Positions 35,327-45,032 of a stretch of 64,000 bases of DNA are shown piece by piece (within the stretch, counting starts at the first letter, position 1; every line of letters starts with the position of its first letter). The notes beneath the pieces were generated by a model. That model was not told the origin of the DNA. It worked only from the letters and a program-made list of their open reading frames with translations, and did no database searches. The stretch comes from PLOWO2-12-38-17 sp963709355 (lineage in GTDB: Bacteria; Planctomycetota; Brocadiia; Brocadiales; Brocadiaceae). The stretch is from assembly GCA_963709355.1 (NCBI GenBank), contig CAVPVY010000005.1:2418001-2482000 (forward strand), in the 5' to 3' direction. A program made the translations under genes and the position numbers.

Positions 35327-35797
35327 TTAAGAAAGCCTTTCATGAAAATACTTGCACATAACCATTGCATCTGTGCCATTACGGTAAAAACTGGAGAGGA
35401 TATCGGACGTCGCGCTATATTCCAACCGCTCGTAAAAGGTTCGCGCTACGTTGTTGAGCGTGCCCACTTCAAGTCTGATTTTTCTGACGTCTCGCAAGCG
35501 AAATTCTTCTTCCAGAAGTCGCACAAGGCGGGTGGCTATGCCGCTTTTGCGATGCCCGGCAACAACACAGAGAGAAAATATTCTTCCCACTGATTCGTCT
35601 CCCACACATTGAGTAACACCTATGATATTGCCAATTATCTTTCCTGATGGCAAAGTTGCCTTTATCACTATTGACTTTGGATTCATCAATAAGTTCTTTA
35701 TAAGGCGACGATGAAACGCTTCTATGTTAAAACAGTCTTTCTCTATCTGTTCAAGCAAAGGCAAATCCAAGAGCCTTGCCCAACCATAAGTCATCAC
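35327..35797 (-). CDS. GNAT-family N-acetyltransferase
   Basis: A 156-residue acetyltransferase of the RimI-like GNAT type. Motif A is IFSLCVVAGHRKSGIATRLV with the R-x-x-G-x-A acetyl-CoA loop near residue 84, followed by IRLEVGTLNNVARTFYERLE, the usual motif B with the Asn and Tyr. Substrate is unknown. It starts 4 bases after the DUF2156-like gene, which also has a GNAT-like fold, so the two are likely one operon. Confidence 0.83.
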   Translation of the reverse strand: MMTYGWARLLDLPLLEQIEKDCFNIEAFHRRLIKNLLMNPKSIVIKATLPSGKIIGNIIGVTQCVGDESVGRIFSLCVVAGHRKSGIATRLVRLLEEEFRLRDVRKIRLEVGTLNNVARTFYERLEYSATSDILSSFYRNGTDAMVMCKYFHERLS

Positions 35798-35801
35798 ACT
35801 T

Positions 35802-36551
35802 TTATTTCTCGTAAATAAGAAACTTCTTTGCCTGTATGCAAGGATGATAGGACATCTTTGCCCTTCTCAGACCTTCTATTCCCCAATCTTCACCGGCATT
35901 GACATATTCAACATTAAAGAAATCACTCACACAAAATTGTTGATAAATAAACTGAGACATACCTTGAAATCTTTTATTAGTCTTTTCTATCAATACGGAA
36001 GCAACGTTGGGTGTAATGCATTCACCCAAAGTTATTCCTTCGATTTTGCCGCTAATAGTCACAATCTCACCCTTTAAACCCATTTCTTCAGAAAAAATGA
36101 CAGCGCATTTCGAAGCCTCAGCTTCGTGAATGAGGCTATATTGATAATGAGCTTCATGGTGGTTAGAAATATTTGATTCCTGCTCTTTCTCTTTCTTCCA
36201 CTGTTCAACCATGAGTAATGTCTCTGCAATATGTTTCTGAGAAAACCGTTCTAAAAGGGCGTCGTAATGTTTTCTAAAGTAATTTATTTCATTCCTTTTC
36301 TTTTCATATTTCCTGCCGACAAGCTTTATTAGGTCGGATGTTCTGTAAATGTAATCTGGATAGCCTTCGATAATGCGGTATGCACTGACATCAAAAAGAT
36401 TCAGGAAGTCTTCATAAACGTAATTGATATACGAATCAAAACCACTGCATTTATTACATTCGCGCATGGTGGAAAAACATTCATTTAAGGTGCTTTGAAT
36501 GTTGTTTTTCCCTAATGGTGGGAGTAACATACACATGCCTTTGGAGGTCAC
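35802..36551 (-). CDS. DUF2156 (phosphatidylglycerol lysyltransferase C-terminal-like) protein
   Basis: The 249-residue frame from GTG 36551 contains the DUF2156 pattern: LVGRKYEKKRNEINYFRKHY, LIHEAEASKCAVIFSEEMGL, and NAGEDWGIEGLRRAKMSYHP. The family domain begins earlier. In frame, without any ATG, GTG or TTG, the sequence continues upstream to 36806 and encodes VKLEDKKKFDKYLIEE, then CDYSFANNYIW, which is the expected DUF2156 N-terminus. The best-placed initiator is ATT 36794 with AAAGGAGA 6 bases before it. The full protein would then be 330 residues. Either a rare start codon is used or the gene lost its start. Function unknown beyond GNAT-like fold. Confidence 0.7.
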   Translation of the reverse strand: MTSKGMCMLLPPLGKNNIQSTLNECFSTMRECNKCSGFDSYINYVYEDFLNLFDVSAYRIIEGYPDYIYRTSDLIKLVGRKYEKKRNEINYFRKHYDALLERFSQKHIAETLLMVEQWKKEKEQESNISNHHEAHYQYSLIHEAEASKCAVIFSEEMGLKGEIVTISGKIEGITLGECITPNVASVLIEKTNKRFQGMSQFIYQQFCVSDFFNVEYVNAGEDWGIEGLRRAKMSYHPCIQAKKFLIYEK

Positions 36552-37284
36552 TCCAAAGAGGCAGAAATTATTGTTAATTATTTTCCATAATAGTTCAATA
36601 GAACCCTTCCAAATATAATTATTTGCAAATGAATAGTCACATAGGATTACACCTTCTTCAATTAAATATTTATCAAATTTTTTTTTATCCTCAAGTTTTA
36701 CCCTGTTAAAACCATATTGTTTACACTTTTCTTCGATACTGCCATCACTGCATTCGTCCGTCCTAGAAAGACCGGTATCAATAAGTTGTAAAATAGCTTT
36801 TCTCCTTTAGTAGCACGCCCAACAAGGCAACACGACGGAGGTTCCAGGTCAAGCGCAAACCATTGTAAAATTGTGGCAGACATCCCCTGTAAACGCCTGA
36901 ACCAACAATTATTGCGTTTTGTCATGATAATTTTAACTTTTAAATTTAGAAATCTTCTAATCATATCTTTCATAACATAGCCTTTAAACAGTAGTTAAGA
37001 CAAGAAGGATTATAAAACTTGTAGAAGGATTTTCAAGTATAATTTATAATTATTTAAATTAGAATTAACGTGTCGTTATCTTTATAAAAAGTTTTCTCAA
37101 CTATACACAATTATAACAACTCTGAATAAACACATGCATAACCCAGAAATTCAGCCTAAAGCTTTTAAATCTGCTTTTACTGAAACGCCTTAATTTAAAG
37201 AACCAGAAAGATTCTTAAAAAGTATTGAAACAATTTTACACGACACAAATAACTCAGCTTTACAAGTAAGGACATTATTAATAC

Positions 37285-37312
37285 TTGACAAAAAGTGTCG
37301 AGCTGATAAAAT
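37285..37312 (+). promoter_or_regulatory. Sigma-70-type promoter for gap
   Basis: TTGACA (37285-37290) and TAAAAT (37307-37312) with 16-base spacing, 71 bases before the gap start. The flanking gap (36974-37383) contains no gene. Confidence 0.6.
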
Positions 37313-37383
37313 GTTTTTTTACTGTTTTGTGTTGTAATTTTGACTGAAGTAATTTCTTAGTAACAGATAAAGGACTAAAATTT

Positions 37384-38385
37384 ATGGCAATCAGAGTTGG
37401 TATTAACGGATTTGGAAGAATTGGAAGAAACGTACTTCGTGCTATTATAAAACGCGGTGGTATTGATGTGCTGGCAATAAATGATCTTGCCGATTCAAAA
37501 TCACTGGCAGTATTATTAAAATACGACTCGGTTCACGGCATACTTCAAGGAAACGTTGAAGCAAAAGAAAAATCACTGATTGTAAATGGCAAAGAAATTC
37601 AATTATTAATGGAAAAAGACCCATTAAAATTGCCATGGAAATCAATGGCTGTAGATATTGTAATAGAATCCACTGGTATTTTTACATCAAGGGCAGAGTG
37701 CGCAAAACACCTTGATGCTGGCGCAAAGAAAGTTATACTTTCAGCACCCGCAAAAGATAAAATTGATGCAACTATCGTAGTAGGCGTTAACACAAAAGAC
37801 CTCAAGCCCGAACACCAGATTGTCTCAAATGCGTCATGCACTACCAATTGCCTGGCGCCTTTAGTTAAGGTACTGCATGATAACTTTGGTATAGAAAAAG
37901 GGCTAATGACAACAATTCACGCTTACACCAACGATCAACGTATCAGCGACCTTATACACAAAGATTTGAGGAGGGCAAGGGCGGCAGCAATTAACATCAT
38001 TCCCACAACAACTGGGGCTGCAAAGGCTATTGGCGAGGTAATCCCTTCGCTCAAAGGCAAACTAGACGGGCTTGCCATGCGCGTTCCTGTTGCTAATGGT
38101 TCCGTAACGGATTTAGTCGCAGTGGTATCAAAAGATGCCACTATAGAATCTATAAATGCTGCTATGAAAAAGGCCGCCGGAGGAGAACTAAAAGGTATAT
38201 TACAATATTGTGAAGACCCTATTGTTTCATCTGATATTATAGGAAATCCCCATTCGTGCGTTTTTGATTCTGGATTGACATATGTAATTGACAAACGCAT
38301 GGTAAAGGTAGTTGCGTGGTATGATAACGAGTGGGGCTTTTCAAATCGTATGATAGACCTTATTGAATTAATCGCTCGCCACTGA
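37384..38385 (+). CDS. gap: Glyceraldehyde-3-phosphate dehydrogenase
   Basis: A 333-residue type I GAPDH of glycolysis/gluconeogenesis. RVGINGFGRIGRNVLRA is the NAD loop, and the Asp at residue 34 favours NAD over NADP. The active site SNASCTTNCLAP places the nucleophilic Cys at 152. WYDNEWGFSNRM closes the fold. First of the run gap, pgk, rpe. A good promoter lies 71 bases upstream, and the 176-base gap to pgk holds a nested inverted repeat. Confidence 0.96.
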   Translation: MAIRVGINGFGRIGRNVLRAIIKRGGIDVLAINDLADSKSLAVLLKYDSVHGILQGNVEAKEKSLIVNGKEIQLLMEKDPLKLPWKSMAVDIVIESTGIFTSRAECAKHLDAGAKKVILSAPAKDKIDATIVVGVNTKDLKPEHQIVSNASCTTNCLAPLVKVLHDNFGIEKGLMTTIHAYTNDQRISDLIHKDLRRARAAAINIIPTTTGAAKAIGEVIPSLKGKLDGLAMRVPVANGSVTDLVAVVSKDATIESINAAMKKAAGGELKGILQYCEDPIVSSDIIGNPHSCVFDSGLTYVIDKRMVKVVAWYDNEWGFSNRMIDLIELIARH

Positions 38386-38400
38386 TTTTAATAAATCAAT

Positions 38401-38447
38401 CTTTTTAAAACTCTCAAATAACGATATATCGTTTGCCACTTAAAAAG
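38401..38447. other. Nested inverted repeat between gap and pgk
   Basis: Outer arms CTTTTTAA (38401-38408) and TTAAAAAG (38440-38447) are perfect complements. Inside is a 14-base perfect palindrome AACGATATATCGTT (38420-38433). It could be a terminator of gap, or an operator between the two genes. Confidence 0.45.
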
Positions 38448-38561
38448 TTTGTTGCTGTATATATTATCTCCTTTAACATTAAAATTATTAACAAAAAGTT
38501 TCGATAAGAATTTTATCTGAAAACACATTTTATTAATGAGGTAATCCTATTAAATTCCGTT

Positions 38562-39761
38562 ATGAATAATAAACTATTTATAAAAGATATTAACGTACGA
38601 AATAAAAGAATAATGATTAGAACAGACTACAATGTCCCTTTAGATGATTTCGGGAATATTACCGATGACACAAGAATAAGGGCAACCCTGCCAACTATTA
38701 ATTATCTCTTAGACGAATCTGCAAAGGTAATTATTGCTTCGCATCTTGGCAGGCCGAATGGTAAGCCAAACCCTAAATACACCCTCGAGCCCGTTGCATT
38801 ACGTTTGCAAAGATACCTCCATGAAAGGGCAAAGGTAATTATGGCAAAAGACTGTATAGGTACGAATATAAAAAAACAAATTGATGAAATGCGCCCTGGC
38901 AACGTCCTCGTGTTAGAAAATTTAAGATTCTACCCCGGTGAAGAAGAAAACGACCCTTCTTTTGCTAAAGAACTGGCTAGCTTATGCGAGATATTTATAC
39001 AGGATGCCTTTGGAAACTGTCATAGAGAGCACGCCTCAATGATCGGTGTAGATAAATACGTTACTTCAGCGGCTGGATTTTTACTTAAAAAAGAAGTTGA
39101 TTATTTTGAAAAAGCAGTCAACAATCCTATGAAGCCGGTTGTCGCATTACTTGGCGGCGCGAAGGTATCAGATAAGATAAAAATAATAGAAAATCTTGTC
39201 AATAAAATGGATAAAATACTAATAGGGGGCGCTATGGCATTCACTTTCCTTAAGGCGCAGGAATTTGGTGTGGGACAGTCTGTGGTTGAAGATAAAATGC
39301 TCGATGTTGTGAAAAACTTAATGGCTATCTCAAAAAGGAATGGTACAAAATTATACCTGCCGGTTGATTTTGTAGTTGCTGAAAAATTTGAAAGCCATGC
39401 AGAAACAAAATTAGTTCCTTATCAGGAAATACCAGAAAAATGGATCGCCCTTGATATAGGTCCTGCTACTACAAAACTGTTCTCATTGGCAATTCAAGAT
39501 GCAAAAACAATTGTATGGAACGGACCTATGGGGGCTTTTGAGTATGATGCATTCAGTCGCGGAACATATGCAATGGTAGATGCTATAACCAGTTCACACG
39601 CCTTAACCATCGTCGGCGGCGGTGATACCGATATGGCATTTCATAAATCAGGAAAGGCGTTTGAGGTATCCTTTATTTCTACTGGTGGAGGGGCATTCCT
39701 GAAATTATTAGAAGGCCGCGTACTCCCAGGAGTAGCATCGCTCTCAAATAAAGAAAATTAA
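38562..39761 (+). CDS. pgk: Phosphoglycerate kinase
   Basis: A 399-residue normal-length PGK converting 1,3-bisphosphoglycerate and ADP to 3-phosphoglycerate and ATP. RTDYNVPLDDFGNITDDTRI and IIASHLGRPNGKPNPKYTLE give the substrate site, ALLGGAKVSDKIKIIENL the hinge, and TIVGGGDTDMAFHKSG the nucleotide site. It is 4 bases before rpe, which shows co-transcription. Confidence 0.96.
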   Translation: MNNKLFIKDINVRNKRIMIRTDYNVPLDDFGNITDDTRIRATLPTINYLLDESAKVIIASHLGRPNGKPNPKYTLEPVALRLQRYLHERAKVIMAKDCIGTNIKKQIDEMRPGNVLVLENLRFYPGEEENDPSFAKELASLCEIFIQDAFGNCHREHASMIGVDKYVTSAAGFLLKKEVDYFEKAVNNPMKPVVALLGGAKVSDKIKIIENLVNKMDKILIGGAMAFTFLKAQEFGVGQSVVEDKMLDVVKNLMAISKRNGTKLYLPVDFVVAEKFESHAETKLVPYQEIPEKWIALDIGPATTKLFSLAIQDAKTIVWNGPMGAFEYDAFSRGTYAMVDAITSSHALTIVGGGDTDMAFHKSGKAFEVSFISTGGGAFLKLLEGRVLPGVASLSNKEN

Positions 39762-39765
39762 ATAT

Positions 39766-40455
39766 ATGAGTCAAAAAATCAAACTCGCCGCATCAATCCT
39801 GGCTGCTAATCCGGTGAGGCTCGAGAGTGAAATTAAGAAAGTAGAAAGAGCCGGCATTGATTTAATCCATATTGACGTTATGGACGGCCATTTCGTCCCT
39901 AATATTACAATGGGACCTTTCATCATAAAGGGTATTAAAAAAATTACAAAAGTGCCTTTGGATATACACCTTATGATTACACACCCTGAACGTTATATAA
40001 AAGCATTCGCAGCCATTGCAGGAAAAGGTGATTTTATAACCTTTCATATCGAGGCAACAAAACAGCCAAAAAAAGTTATATCATTAATCAAAAAAACCGG
40101 CTTGAAAGCTGGTGTTTCTCTAAACCCAAACACAAAAACTAAATCAATTGAAAACCTTTTGAGTACGCTTGATTTAGTGCTTATAATGTCTGTATATCCT
40201 GGGTTTGACGGGCAGAAATTTATGCCGGAGGTCTTACCAAAAATCTCAAGATTGCGCAGTATTGCACCCGATGGACTAGAAATAGCAATTGATGGAGGCA
40301 TTACACCAGAAAATATCCCCCAGGTTGTAAAACAGGGGGCTAATATAATTGCAGCAGCATCCGCAATCTTTAAAACAAAAGACCCTTACAAGGCAGTGAA
40401 AACCTTGAAAGAAATTGCAAAACAAGCGGTTAAAAAGACGTCCTGTATGAATTAA
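39766..40455 (+). CDS. rpe: Ribulose-phosphate 3-epimerase
   Basis: A 229-residue TIM-barrel epimerase interconverting ribulose-5-phosphate and xylulose-5-phosphate. LAASILAANPVRLESEI, the metal-binding HIDVMDGHFVPNITMGP, HLMITHPERYI, MSVYPGFDGQKFMPEVL and IAIDGGITPEN are all present, holding the two catalytic Asp and the His. Slightly extended C-terminus. Starts 4 bases after pgk. Confidence 0.95.
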   Translation: MSQKIKLAASILAANPVRLESEIKKVERAGIDLIHIDVMDGHFVPNITMGPFIIKGIKKITKVPLDIHLMITHPERYIKAFAAIAGKGDFITFHIEATKQPKKVISLIKKTGLKAGVSLNPNTKTKSIENLLSTLDLVLIMSVYPGFDGQKFMPEVLPKISRLRSIAPDGLEIAIDGGITPENIPQVVKQGANIIAAASAIFKTKDPYKAVKTLKEIAKQAVKKTSCMN

Positions 40456-40528
40456 CAACTATTTTATACATTATAAAAATATCTTGTTTTTTGATTAAAA
40501 GTATATAGACTATTAAGGGCTTATAATT

Positions 40529-41341
40529 ATGGTGTTCTTTAGAAAAAAAAGAGACATGCCGGATGGCTTATGGATGCGGTGTGACGGCTGTAAAAATCTG
40601 GTATATAAAAAGAAGGTGGAAGAAAGAATGCATGTTTGTCCTGAGTGTAATTACCACTTCAGGATATTCAGCAGGGACAGACTCAATCTTTTACTCGACG
40701 AAAACAGCCTCGATGAAATGTGGGCAAATATGCAGTCATGCGACCCCTTAAACTTTAAAGACCGCGTTACCTATCCAGAGAGAGTGGCCGCAGAGCAAGA
40801 GAAGACTGGCTTAAAAGAAGCCGCCATTGTTGGAAAAGGCAAAATCAATGGGAAAGAGGTAATGATTGGAATTACCGATCCAAGTTTTATAATGGGGAGT
40901 ATGGGGTCTGTTGTTGGAGAAAAAATTACCAGAACTACAGAAAAGGCATATGAATTAAAACTGCCATTAATTCTTATTTCTGGTTCAGGCGGCGGCGCCC
41001 GCATGCATGAAGGTGTATTCTCCCTGATGCAAATGGCAAAGACCAGTGCAGCTGTTGCAAAATTCCGTGAAGCAGGCGGTTTATACATATCTGTATTAAC
41101 AGACCCTTCTCTGGGCGGTGTAATGGCGAGTTTTGCTTCTCAGGCGGATATTATAATTGCGGAACCAAAGGCATTGATAGGTTTTGCAGGCCCGAGGGTC
41201 ATTCAGGAAACCATAAAACGCACATTGCCATCAGGTTTTCAGACGTCTGAATTTCTGTTAGAACACGGTTTTTTAGACATGATTGTCCATCGTCATGATA
41301 TGAGAAAAGAAATATCAAGATTGATTGATTATTTGCAATAG
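40529..41341 (+). CDS. accD: Acetyl-CoA carboxylase carboxyltransferase subunit beta
   Basis: A 270-residue carboxyltransferase beta subunit that, with AccA, makes malonyl-CoA for fatty acid synthesis. The N-terminal zinc ribbon reads CDGCKN...CPECNYHF. The crotonase-fold core has SGSGGGARMHEGVFSLMQMA, then TDPSLGGVMASFA and IGFAGPRVI. Slightly shorter than the E. coli protein. It lies 73 bases after rpe and could belong to the same unit. Confidence 0.95.
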   Translation: MVFFRKKRDMPDGLWMRCDGCKNLVYKKKVEERMHVCPECNYHFRIFSRDRLNLLLDENSLDEMWANMQSCDPLNFKDRVTYPERVAAEQEKTGLKEAAIVGKGKINGKEVMIGITDPSFIMGSMGSVVGEKITRTTEKAYELKLPLILISGSGGGARMHEGVFSLMQMAKTSAAVAKFREAGGLYISVLTDPSLGGVMASFASQADIIIAEPKALIGFAGPRVIQETIKRTLPSGFQTSEFLLEHGFLDMIVHRHDMRKEISRLIDYLQ

Positions 41342-41460
41342 TCAGCCTCTTCATTTGATTCAGAATGGCTTTTTTCTCGGGATAATTGTTATTAGACAGC
41401 AAATGTAATTTTCCAAACAATCTTTAATCCTATCACTAACACTGAACACTGCCGTTTAAA

Positions 41461-41491
41461 TTGACATACTGATCGAAATGTCTCACATAAT
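41461..41491 (+). promoter_or_regulatory. Candidate promoter for tRNA-Asn
   Basis: TTGACA at 41461-41466 and CATAAT at 41486-41491. The 19-base spacing is long. It ends 33 bases before the tRNA. Confidence 0.4.
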
Positions 41492-41524
41492 TTGGTTATT
41501 CAAATAACCAGACGAAAAATAGGT

Positions 41525-41599
41525 TCCCCTGTAGCTCAATGGTAGAGTAGCCGGCTGTTAACCGGTTGGTTGTAGGTTCGAGTCCTACCGGGGGAGCCA
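41525..41599 (+). tRNA. tRNA-Asn (GTT)
   Basis: Full cloverleaf: acceptor TCCCCTG/CGGGGGA with one G-T pair, D arm GCTC...GAGT, anticodon stem GCCGG/CCGGT around loop CTGTTAA (anticodon GTT), T arm GTAGG-TTCGAGT-CCTAC. CCA is encoded. No similar gene is clustered with it. Confidence 0.95.
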
Positions 41600-41850
41600 A
41601 TTATTATAAAAACCCTTTGTCATCATGTTAGGCTTTTCCAGCAAAACATCCAATAGTCCTTGCCCAGGAACTCCTATCTAATTACTGCTATTTTATTCTT
41701 CTCTGTCTCCGCAAACTACATAATTTTTTAAAAATTTTATCAGGGAATATTCTCCTTGCCCTTTTATTTGTATGTTTATATACTCTGTTCAAGGCTGAAA
41801 AACACCAAATAATATCTGAATTTTACACATCAATCAAACCTTAGACAAAC

Positions 41851-43206
41851 ATGGAAATACTCTGGTTAATTATTGCCTCAGTCACAGGGACATTGATTGG
41901 CGCAGGCACCGTCTGGCTGATTAACAGATCGCATATTATTACGCTGAATCAACATCTCGCCGCAACACAGCAGGAATTGGCAAACGCACGAAACGACATC
42001 AATCAAAAGAATGAAAGGATTTTCGGGCTTAATCAATCAACGGCACGCCTGGAAACCACCCTTGAACATGAACGCAAGGCTTCTATTGAGAAGATAACAT
42101 TGCTTAATGAAGCCTCACAAAAATTGCAGGACACATTTAAGGCGCTTTCATCCGAGGCGCTAAAAAGCAACAACCAGAGCTTTCTGGAACTTGCAAAGGC
42201 TACCTTAGAAAAGTATCAGACCGAGGCAAAGGGCGACCTAGAACAGAGACAAAAGGCGGTAGAAACCCTGATTTCGCCTATCAAACAATCGCTTGATTCG
42301 GTTAACACACACATTACTGAACTGGAAAAGGCGCGCCAGTTTGCCTATGGAAGTTTAACAGAACAGGTAAAGTCTTTAATGTCCTCTCAGGAAAAATTAC
42401 ACCTTGAGACAGGTAATCTGGTCAAGGCGTTACGAACGCCCACCGTACGCGGCCACTGGGGAGAAATACAGCTAAAGAGGGTAGTTGAGATTGCTGGTAT
42501 GTTAGAACATTGCGATTTTTACCAGCAGCAAACCGCTGTGACTGAAGAAGGACGCCTTCGCCCTGATGTACTGGTACGTTTACCGGGAGGCAAAAATATT
42601 ATAATTGACGCCAAGGCGCCGCTTCAGGCTTATCTTGACGCACTTGAAGCCCCGAACGATGAACAGCGTATAATAAAATTTAAAGAACACGCTCAGCAAC
42701 TCAGGTCACATATGTTAAATTTGAGCGCAAAATCTTACTGGGAGCAATTTCAGCCATCGCCTGAGTTTGTCGTTCTCTTTTTGCCTGGAGAGTCTTTCTT
42801 CAGCGCCGCCCTTGAACAAGATCCCGCGCTAATCGAAGAGGGCGTCAACAGGCGTATCATTCTTGCCACACCAACAACTTTAATTGCACTATTGCGCGCC
42901 GTGCACTACGGCTGGAAACAGGAACAGATAGCTGAAAATGCGCATAGAATCAGTGTACTTGGCAGGGAACTCCACGAACGTATTGCAACAATGGTAGAAC
43001 ACTTAACAAGACTTGGCGCATCGCTTGGGAAGGCAGTAGAATCATTCAACTCAGCCGTAGCGTCTTTTGAAGGGCGCGTGCTTCCATCTGCGCGGAAATT
43101 CAAGACACTCGGTGCAGGTGGTAAAAAAGAGATTGACGAACTTAGCCAGCTTGACAAAGGCCCAATGATGCTTGTGGAACCACAAGAAGGAACTGATATA
43201 ACCTGA
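41851..43206 (+). CDS. rmuC: DNA recombination protein RmuC
   Basis: A 451-residue RmuC family protein. An N-terminal membrane anchor (LIIASVTGTLIGAGTVWLI) is followed by a long coiled coil (about 30-180) and the RmuC PD-(D/E)xK-like domain: TPTVRGHWGEIQLKRVVEIA, LPGGKNIIIDAKAPLQAYLD, PEFVVLFLPGESFFSAALEQ, and ATPTTLIALLRAVHYGWKQE. RmuC limits recombination at inverted repeats, which is notable in a genome with so many of them. Stand-alone. Confidence 0.92.
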   Translation: MEILWLIIASVTGTLIGAGTVWLINRSHIITLNQHLAATQQELANARNDINQKNERIFGLNQSTARLETTLEHERKASIEKITLLNEASQKLQDTFKALSSEALKSNNQSFLELAKATLEKYQTEAKGDLEQRQKAVETLISPIKQSLDSVNTHITELEKARQFAYGSLTEQVKSLMSSQEKLHLETGNLVKALRTPTVRGHWGEIQLKRVVEIAGMLEHCDFYQQQTAVTEEGRLRPDVLVRLPGGKNIIIDAKAPLQAYLDALEAPNDEQRIIKFKEHAQQLRSHMLNLSAKSYWEQFQPSPEFVVLFLPGESFFSAALEQDPALIEEGVNRRIILATPTTLIALLRAVHYGWKQEQIAENAHRISVLGRELHERIATMVEHLTRLGASLGKAVESFNSAVASFEGRVLPSARKFKTLGAGGKKEIDELSQLDKGPMMLVEPQEGTDIT

Positions 43207-43461
43207 GCCTTAAGGCAGGACAAGTGTCCCGGTTTGTCAATTTAGTAATTTGGAATGCGTATTTGAGATTTATCAGCAACGACTGTTAACCTACCACTAA
43301 CTGTCCGTTGCTCACTGTTCACTGACCACTATTTACTGATTATTGATACACCCCTACACCCCTCATTTAGATGGGATATTACAACACACACCCTGATCCA
43401 CCTTGCAATAAGGAAAACTATGTACTGATTGAAATCCATAAACGTTTAATTAAAGCTAGCG

Positions 43462-44526
43462 TCATACATCGAGTTCTATCAATTCAATATTGTTCTTATC
43501 AAATACACCAAGACCGTTTTTCCATGCCGTCGCTATATGTTTAGCTTTTTGGAAGATAGGCATGAAATTATTTTCTTTTCGCTTCTTATCAATAATCTCA
43601 AGCCCCACTCTGTCAATAGCCACAGGGTCTGTCCCAATAAATAAACGCTCTTCATTCCACATCGTGTGAGATTTCATATTTGTAGGACCGCCGGAAAAGC
43701 AAGCCTGCAAGGCATCCAGGACATGTAAACGGACTTTATCCCTGATGGCAGGGTGAGCGCACACTTCGGCTACGGCGGGGTCGCAAAAATATGGTGACGG
43801 ATGGAATCTGGCGGTATTGTTTATTACACCAAAGGCAAGATTCTTCAGACATAAAGACACACCGGCAATCCCGTGGTCTTTCATTACCGGAACGTTTATA
43901 AGTGCAGTTACCTGTTTAGTTGCAACACTGGTATAAAATGACCTGTTATCTCCATCTTGCCGTAAGGTAGGTTCGTCTTCCTCGGATTCGTAATAAGTTG
44001 ATTTATCGTACCCCGCTGTCTGTTCTGTGCCATAACAACGAATCCCGCTACTGCCTTTATTCAATCCGTAACCAGCATGGACAAGGTGTTCGTCAAAGCG
44101 ATCCCAGATTATAATGTTGTTTTCTTTAACACCAGCAGCTATAAGGCCAAGAACTATCGCATTAACGACTTCTGGTCGTGTAGAAAGCCTTTTACCTCCA
44201 ATGGGATTAACCTTGATTCCCACCACATCTTTTGAATTAAAAAATTCACGCCAGGCATCTGTAGTTGTTTTCTTGCCTGTAAGCGCAAACATTCCTTCAT
44301 CCATCATTTTCTTAATATTTTCAAAATCAGGATGACCATTCTTCATAATTCCGCTGTCCCTAACAGCAATTACATTGCTTTTGTCAAAGCCAGGAAGAGG
44401 TTCATTACCTCCACTTACAATTTTCACGTTACCAAGTCCTCTTACACCAATACCTGCCCCAATAACACCAATCGCAACCTGTTTTATAAAATTCCTGCGG
44501 GAAAGATTATCATTTTTGGTACGCAT
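43462..44526 (-). CDS. Tat-exported DUF362 protein
   Basis: A 354-residue protein with a twin-arginine signal (LSRRNFIKQVAIGVIGAGIG), so it is probably folded and exported to the periplasm or the equivalent. The mature part is DUF362: VVGIKVNPIGG, INVPVMKDHGIAGVSLCLKN, FIGTDPVAIDRVGLEIID. DUF362 proteins often accompany iron-sulfur redox systems, but function is unknown. No ferredoxin domain is attached here. Separate transcription unit. Confidence 0.83.
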   Translation of the reverse strand: MRTKNDNLSRRNFIKQVAIGVIGAGIGVRGLGNVKIVSGGNEPLPGFDKSNVIAVRDSGIMKNGHPDFENIKKMMDEGMFALTGKKTTTDAWREFFNSKDVVGIKVNPIGGKRLSTRPEVVNAIVLGLIAAGVKENNIIIWDRFDEHLVHAGYGLNKGSSGIRCYGTEQTAGYDKSTYYESEEDEPTLRQDGDNRSFYTSVATKQVTALINVPVMKDHGIAGVSLCLKNLAFGVINNTARFHPSPYFCDPAVAEVCAHPAIRDKVRLHVLDALQACFSGGPTNMKSHTMWNEERLFIGTDPVAIDRVGLEIIDKKRKENNFMPIFQKAKHIATAWKNGLGVFDKNNIELIELDV

Positions 44527-44840
44527 AGGTTCACTCCGTTATGAATGGTTTAGAATCCAATATAAGACTCATAAATCCATATTACTGAATATTTCAAAGT
44601 AACTTAATCATTACCAGAAAATTATCTCACTTACAGCACAATCTATTTTTACAAATACTAAAAAACGCAAAAACATTACAAGTCTCGCATAAAAAAAACG
44701 GTTAAACTGCAATCTTAATATTTCTCTGGACATTAATTTTAAACAAAAAGAATTTCCTGTCAACGAATTTTAAATTTATGACATACAAATTATTTTTAAT
44801 GGAATTTCGCATAATTTTTTAATAAAATATTTTTAGTTCA

Positions 44841-44916
44841 GGGCGCTTGGCTCAGTGGCTAGAGCACTTGCTTCACACGCAAGGGATCAGTGGTTCGAAT
44901 CCACTAGCGCCCACCA
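44841..44916 (+). tRNA. tRNA-Val (CAC)
   Basis: Acceptor GGGCGCT/AGCGCCC, D arm GCTC...GAGC, anticodon stem CTTGC/GCAAG with loop TTCACAC (anticodon CAC), T arm AGTGG-TTCGAAT-CCACT. CCA encoded. The 314-base gap before it (44527-44840) shows no gene. Confidence 0.94.
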
Positions 44917-45032
44917 TCTTAAAGTACTCAGCTTACTGATAAAATTAGAATGCTGGAAACTTTTGACTTATACAATATGTTATAAAACTTAGAATTAAAC
45001 ACCCTTAATACACTTTTAAAAGGAGCACAAAA

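Noticed and set aside
36698..36973. 91-codon - strand frame upstream of the DUF2156 gene
   Set aside because: It overlaps the in-frame N-terminal extension of the DUF2156 gene in another frame and has no recognisable motif.
44527..44840. Possible small gene or ncRNA in the AT-rich gap before tRNA-Val
   Set aside because: No ribosome binding site, frame or hairpin stood out.
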